Shown here piece by piece: positions 5,386 to 5,702 of a stretch of DNA of 5,702 bases. The notes under the pieces were generated by a model, which saw only the letters and a program-made list of their open reading frames with translations, ran no database searches and was not told the origin of the DNA. Both the position numbers and the translations under genes were made by a program. The stretch is from an uncultured Patescibacteria group bacterium (lineage in GTDB: Bacteria > Patescibacteriota > Microgenomatia > UBA1406 > GWC2-37-13), in contig CALLVF010000067.1 in the NCBI GenBank assembly GCA_938010745.1, forward strand, positions 1 to 5,702. The letters run 5' to 3'. Within the stretch, counting starts at the first letter, position 1. Every line of letters begins with the position of its first letter.

Positions 5386-5702
5386 ATGAAATTTTTTTTT
5401 GAATTAATCAAAAAACATCCATTGCGCGTTGGTGCTATTTTAATAACTTTAATAATTTCTTTAATTTTTTTATCTTACTACATAAACAAAAATCTTTATA
5501 AATCAAAAGCATACTATGTAGGAGAGCCTATAGTCGCTTTTAAAAGATGGAGATTACTTAAAGGTTCAACTTACGATAGTCCAAAAATTCAAGTAAATGA
5601 TTCATATCTTCCCAGTAATCCTTCCACTACCTTTTTTTCTTCTCTTATTACTCGCAACTGGCCAGCCAACGAGGCAAATCAAAGCCAATGGACAGATTTT
5701 GT
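5386..5702 (+). CDS. Membrane-anchored hypothetical protein, 3' end outside the window
   Basis: The reading frame is open from the ATG at 5386 to the window edge (105 complete codons). It has an in-frame TAG at 5359-5361, so the ATG is the first usable start. Residues 1-14 are short and basic (KKHPLR), and residues about 15-33 form a single strongly hydrophobic membrane segment (VGAILITLIISLIFLSYYI). The following 70 residues are polar, with Tyr, Trp and Asn, and read like the start of an extracytoplasmic domain. Under the positive-inside rule the N-terminus is cytoplasmic and the remainder outside. There is no lipobox or signal-peptidase site that I trust, so it is more likely a signal anchor than a cleaved signal. 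The family cannot be named from this fragment. No ribosome binding site is seen before the start. Confidence 0.75.
   Translation, partial: MKFFFELIKKHPLRVGAILITLIISLIFLSYYINKNLYKSKAYYVGEPIVAFKRWRLLKGSTYDSPKIQVNDSYLPSNPSTTFFSSLITRNWPANEANQSQWTDF

Noticed and set aside
471..5702. Alternative genetic code with TGA as Gly or Trp (as in some related lineages)
   Set aside because: All reading frames are intact with TGA as a stop, all complete genes end in TAA, and Trp and Gly are encoded normally, so the standard code suffices.

Overview
This is an AT-rich window with uninterrupted ORFs in the standard bacterial code, almost no recognisable gene families, short intergenic gaps and no Shine-Dalgarno sequences. 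That combination is compatible with a small-genome uncultured bacterium such as Candidate Phyla Radiation/Patescibacteria. This placement is inference; no marker gene is present to confirm it.

Layout. Positions 1-470 hold no convincing gene, only very AT-rich DNA with two short repeated words in matching order, a weak rightward terminator-like hairpin and short coding-like fragments. Positions 471-1883 (minus) encode a 470-residue protein with one C-terminal membrane segment (tail-anchored) and a tandem 15-residue repeat. A 77-bp spacer with overlapping divergent promoters inside a near-perfect inverted repeat separates it from a rightward three-gene operon: 1961-2647 (228 aa), 2657-4279 (540 aa, strongly helical/coiled-coil) and 4288-4653 (121 aa, all-helical). 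The operon is convergent with a small minus-strand gene, 4866-5087, the only gene I can assign to a family: a 73-residue single-domain MerR/excisionase-like winged-helix DNA-binding protein. At 5386 a rightward gene for a membrane-anchored protein begins and runs off the window.

How it may fit together. The tail-anchored protein and the operon are divergently transcribed from promoters whose -35 and -10 elements interleave, so their expression is probably linked and mutually competitive. The operon products are soluble, Cys-free, helical proteins. One has an aromatic-basic N-terminus and long predicted coiled coils, so a scaffold assembled at the membrane together with the tail-anchored protein is a reasonable hypothesis, but nothing in the sequence proves it. 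The small DNA-binding protein has a perfect-consensus promoter, and a 10-bp word at that promoter recurs in the divergent promoter region, so it is a candidate regulator of the locus.

The best-supported unusual signal is leaderless expression: two promoters are placed so that transcription should begin at, or within a base of, the A of the start codon (1961 and 5087), and no other start has a convincing ribosome binding site.
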